From: JAEUQQ01 sp963697285
GTDB lineage: Bacteria > Acidobacteriota > Vicinamibacteria > Vicinamibacterales > JAFNAJ01
Assembly: GCA_963697285.1 (NCBI GenBank)
Contig: CAVONI010000011.1
Span: forward strand, 1,488,001 to 1,552,000
Direction: 5' to 3'
Length of the DNA: 64,000 nucleotides
The translations under genes were made by a program, and so were the position numbers. This document shows positions 63,684-64,000 of the stretch, in pieces. The number at the start of each line of letters is the position of its first letter. Within the stretch, counting starts at the first letter, position 1. Below the pieces are notes generated by a model that was not told the origin of the DNA, made no database searches, and worked only from the letters and a program-made list of their open reading frames with translations.

Positions 63684-64000
63684 TTAGAACCGCACGCGCA
63701 CGCCGAACTGCATCTGCCGCGCGAACTGCGCCGACGTCGAGATCATGAAGTTGGCCGAGCGGCGATTGCCCGTCGGCGGAACCAGGTTCTCGGTGTTGAA
63801 CAGGTTGAAGATGTCGTAGAAGAAGTCGACGCCCGTGAGGACCTTCCTCATCGGCACCGCGTACCGGAACGACACGTCGACCAGGAAGGATCCCGGCCCC
63901 TCGATCCCGTTGATCACCGCCCGGCCCTTCGAGTCGAGCTCGGAGCGAATCGGGATGACGAGGTCGTTGACGCCGGCGATGGGACGATCGTTGTTGTCGC
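63684..64000 (-). CDS. Oar-like TonB-dependent receptor, C-terminal part only
   Basis: The frame is open to the right edge of the window; about 105 residues of the C-terminus are visible. They include LVPPTGNRRSANF, FYDIFNLFNTENL and the terminal QFGVRVRF, which match the end of the Oar-like beta-barrel, including the final Phe. The plug, the regulatory domain and the start lie outside the window. It precedes the TPR protein in the same direction and may be co-transcribed with it. Confidence 0.8.
   Translation of the reverse strand, partial: DNNDRPIAGVNDLVIPIRSELDSKGRAVINGIEGPGSFLVDVSFRYAVPMRKVLTGVDFFYDIFNLFNTENLVPPTGNRRSANFMISTSAQFARQMQFGVRVRF

Overview
The window is GC-rich, densely coded chromosomal DNA. 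Its gene content points to a soil or sediment Acidobacteriota bacterium, most plausibly of the Vicinamibacteria/Luteitalea type. This placement is inferred from family content, because no rRNA or other marker gene is present. The clues are Oar-like TonB-dependent receptors with an N-terminal carboxypeptidase-regulatory domain (two complete, one cut by the right edge), VWFA-related secreted proteins, a sortilin/VPS10-type Asp-box protein, many Tat or Sec exported enzymes, and small secreted proteins of acidobacterial type. No tRNA, rRNA, CRISPR array, prophage or intact insertion sequence was seen.

Layout. 0-6 kb: GAF/PP2C phosphatase, two-domain PPK2 polyphosphate kinase, and a two-gene membrane oxidase-like module (CydA-like subunit fused to a diheme cytochrome c, plus a membrane partner). 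6-14 kb: S9 peptidase, ROK kinase, thioredoxin-like ferredoxin, VWFA protein, and an IorAB-type molybdenum hydroxylase. 14-22 kb: methyltransferase, small secreted proteins, PHP-domain protein, rhomboid protease, multi-pass membrane protein, DUF2911 protein; this stretch is rich in repeats. 22-31 kb: alpha/beta hydrolase, Oar-like receptor, then a four-gene acyl-metabolism cluster (KAS III-like protein, acyl-CoA ligase, hydrolase, SCP-x thiolase). 31-34 kb: four overlapping minor-pilin genes. 34-43 kb: GH43 glycosidase, patatin, carboxylesterase, hypCDE, Rieske protein. 43-56 kb: a large divergent catabolic locus. On the minus strand it runs GntR regulator, DapA-family lyase, SLC13 transporter, Tat peptide, amidase. 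On the plus strand it runs receptor, two tandem Tat-leader enolase-superfamily dehydratases, KDPGal-type aldolase, KDGal kinase, NTF2-like protein. Both arms start from one AT-rich promoter/operator region. 56-64 kb: sortilin-like protein, BatA-like VWA protein, NHL propeller, TPR protein, and the end of a third receptor.

The main non-genic theme is repeats. REP1 is an imperfect hairpin built on GGGGTCA and TGACCCC. REP2 is a GTAG tetranucleotide followed by a GGGCCGC hairpin. Both sit at gene ends; in several cases the xTAG preceding the hairpin is the stop codon of the neighbouring gene. Two copies of a 230-250 bp composite (REP2, module, REP2) lie in opposite orientation near 14 and 18 kb, and the rhomboid reading frame runs into one of them. 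A second theme is a -10-like hexamer 6-9 nt upstream of several start codons that lack a Shine-Dalgarno sequence, which suggests leaderless transcripts.
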